DNA of 64,000 nucleotides from Opitutaceae bacterium (GTDB lineage: Bacteria; Verrucomicrobiota; Verrucomicrobiia; Opitutales; Opitutaceae). Positions 62,946-64,000 of this stretch are shown piece by piece. The position numbers and the translations under genes are program-made. Numbering within the stretch: the first letter of the stretch is position 1; each line of letters begins with the position of its first letter. Location: NCBI GenBank assembly GCA_028688225.1, contig JAQTYQ010000001.1, positions 262,888-326,887 of the forward strand, read 5' to 3'. The notes under the pieces are model-generated. The model was not told where the DNA came from and ran no database searches. It saw nothing but the letters and a program-made list of their open reading frames with translations.

Positions 62946-64000
62946 ATGATTCAAACCGACGCCAATCCGCCTTCCCCGGAGTTTCTCACGGCCTTTCAAC
63001 GGCAGGCCGGGGTCGGCGGAGTCATGCCCTTCGCCCGCTTCATGGAACTGGCCCTATATCATCCGGCGACCGGCTACTATGCCCGCCGCCGCCGGCGGAT
63101 CGGACGCGAGCCGGACACCGATTTTTTCACCGCCACCTCGCTGGGGCCGCTGTTCGGCGAGCTCGTGGCGGCGGCCGGCGCCGACCTGCTCCGTCCGCGG
63201 CCGCCGGGCGGATATGTCTTTGTCGAAGTCGGCGCGGAGCGTTCTACCGAGACAATACCATGGACCCCTGATCACGCTCCATCCTCTGGAATTCATTCGG
63301 TGGATGGTGTAGGAGCCTGCTTGCAGGCGATCCCTCCTGGACAATCGCGAGCAAGCTCGCTCCCACAACCGCATAAACCCGGCGATGACCCGCAGGGCGG
63401 GACCGGCGGCGTGCTGGCCGGCGTGGCGCATCCCTTCGCCGCGGTGGCGTCGATTGCGCTCGGGCAGCCGCTCACGCTGCCGCCGCGGGCCGTCGTTTTC
63501 TCGAACGAACTTTTCGACGCCCAGCCCTGCCACCGGCTGGTTCGCCAGGGAGGCCGCTGGCACGAGATCGGCGTCGCACTGCGCGGTCACACGTTGGAGG
63601 AAATCTTTCTGCCGGATCCCTCCCCCGAGGTGCGCGCCGTGCAGGACCGTCTGCCGGCCGCGGCGCCCGAAGGCTACCGGATCGATCTGCCGCTCGCCGC
63701 CGCACGGCTGGCCGCGCAGATCGCCGCGCAGCCGTGGACGGGTTTGTTTGTCGCCTTCGATTATGGAAAAACATGGCGCGAACTGACGGAGGATACCCCG
63801 GCCGGCACGGCGCGCGCCTACGTCCGGCACCGGCAGAGCAGCGATCTGCTCGCGCAGCCCGGCGAACAGGATCTCACCTGTCACGTCTGCTGGGACTGGC
63901 TCGTCGAGGCGCTGCTCGCCCATGGATTCGCCGCGCCGGTGCTTGAATCCCAGGAGGCATTTTTCGTCCATCACGCCGCGCCGGTACTCAGCCGGCTGGC
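62946..64000 (+). CDS. MidA/NDUFAF7-like SAM-dependent methyltransferase, interrupted in frame, 3' end cut
   Basis: A frame from ATG at 62946 runs off the right edge without a stop. The start matches the family: VMPFARFMELALYHPATGYYARRRRRIGREPDTDFFTATSLGPLFGELVA, then YVFVEVGAE at about residue 96. Family members would continue with the SAM-binding loop and on to VVFSNELFDAQPCHRLVRQ, which is present after residue 175. Between them about 55 residues (RSTETIPWTP to DDPQGG) are unrelated and are encoded by the REP-pair element at 63241-63405. The frame stays open across it. Whether the enzyme still works is unknown. Relatives methylate arginine in respiratory complex I assembly in mitochondria. 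Confidence 0.75.
   Translation, partial: MIQTDANPPSPEFLTAFQRQAGVGGVMPFARFMELALYHPATGYYARRRRRIGREPDTDFFTATSLGPLFGELVAAAGADLLRPRPPGGYVFVEVGAERSTETIPWTPDHAPSSGIHSVDGVGACLQAIPPGQSRASSLPQPHKPGDDPQGGTGGVLAGVAHPFAAVASIALGQPLTLPPRAVVFSNELFDAQPCHRLVRQGGRWHEIGVALRGHTLEEIFLPDPSPEVRAVQDRLPAAAPEGYRIDLPLAAARLAAQIAAQPWTGLFVAFDYGKTWRELTEDTPAGTARAYVRHRQSSDLLAQPGEQDLTCHVCWDWLVEALLAHGFAAPVLESQEAFFVHHAAPVLSRL
63241..63405. repeat. REP-pair element inserted in frame in a methyltransferase gene
   Basis: Contains GTAGGAGC-CTGC-TT-GCAGGC at 63309-63327 and, inverted, a GCGAGC-AA-GCTCGC arm ending CTCCCAC at 63346-63366. The two face each other (REPIN layout) and together with flanks total close to 165 bases, a multiple of three, with no stop in the gene frame. 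Exact ends are approximate. Confidence 0.7.

Overview
This is a GC-rich bacterial chromosomal window of mostly housekeeping and biosynthetic genes. They are separated by intergenic spaces packed with short palindromic repeats. Gene content (secreted RHS protein, secreted glycoside hydrolase, fused Memo-AMMECR1 protein with its radical SAM partner, long SMC, ClpX-like ATPase without zinc finger, sigma-54) and the style of the proteins suggest a Gram-negative Verrucomicrobiota relative, perhaps Opitutales. That placement is my inference from protein flavour. No rRNA, tRNA or CRISPR array was seen.

Layout. 1-10.5 kb: minus-strand accessory block with a secreted hydrolase-like protein (cut by the left edge), a YD-type secreted protein, an O-antigen-ligase-like membrane protein, two tandem secreted paralogues, a 1437-residue secreted RHS protein with a papain-like tail, and a small anchored protein. 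10.8-14.5 kb: orphan LuxR-type response regulator, secreted glycoside hydrolase, small secreted helical protein. 14.6-23.2 kb: SMC, P-II, GlcD-type FAD oxidase, an unknown membrane protein, cardiolipin synthase. 23.1-23.9 kb: a REP-associated tyrosine transposase (RAYT) bracketed by inverted REP hairpins and by a duplicated cls tail. 24-33.2 kb: amino-acid block (cimA with an isoleucine leader-peptide attenuator, thrC, lysC, hom, plsY, serA). 33.5-46 kb: OpgC-like protein, HD phosphohydrolase, FRG-domain protein, adenosine-specific kinase, PEBP protein, Memo-AMMECR1 plus AmrS, YbaK-like deacylase, dGTPase-like protein, DNA methyltransferase-repair protein, tdh. 46-49.5 kb: small accessory island (truncated nucleotidyltransferase with its partner, TPR protein, HEPN-like protein) lying between tdh and kbl. 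49.5-64 kb: membrane protein, kbl, cdd, alpha/beta hydrolase, hisS, IHF/HU, ClpX-like ATPase, menG/ubiE, Ser/Thr kinase, rpoN, tsaD, S41 protease, and a MidA-like methyltransferase cut by the right edge.

How genes work together. tdh and kbl together convert threonine to glycine plus acetyl-CoA. lysC, hom and thrC cover most of threonine synthesis (thrB is absent here), and threonine or citramalate can feed isoleucine synthesis through cimA. The Memo-AMMECR1 and AmrS genes overlap and form one unit. hisS and a hydrolase, and the kinase-rpoN pair, are close-packed.

The most striking thing is repeat biology. Many sequence-distinct hairpins in this window carry a GTAG tetranucleotide at the foot of the stem, the signature recognised by RAYT transposases. 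They often occur as inverted pairs, with stems that covary while loops stay fixed. Two are nested inside other repeats, and a REP pair lies in frame inside a methyltransferase gene. The second standout is a complete Ile-rich leader peptide, antiterminator and terminator directly before cimA.
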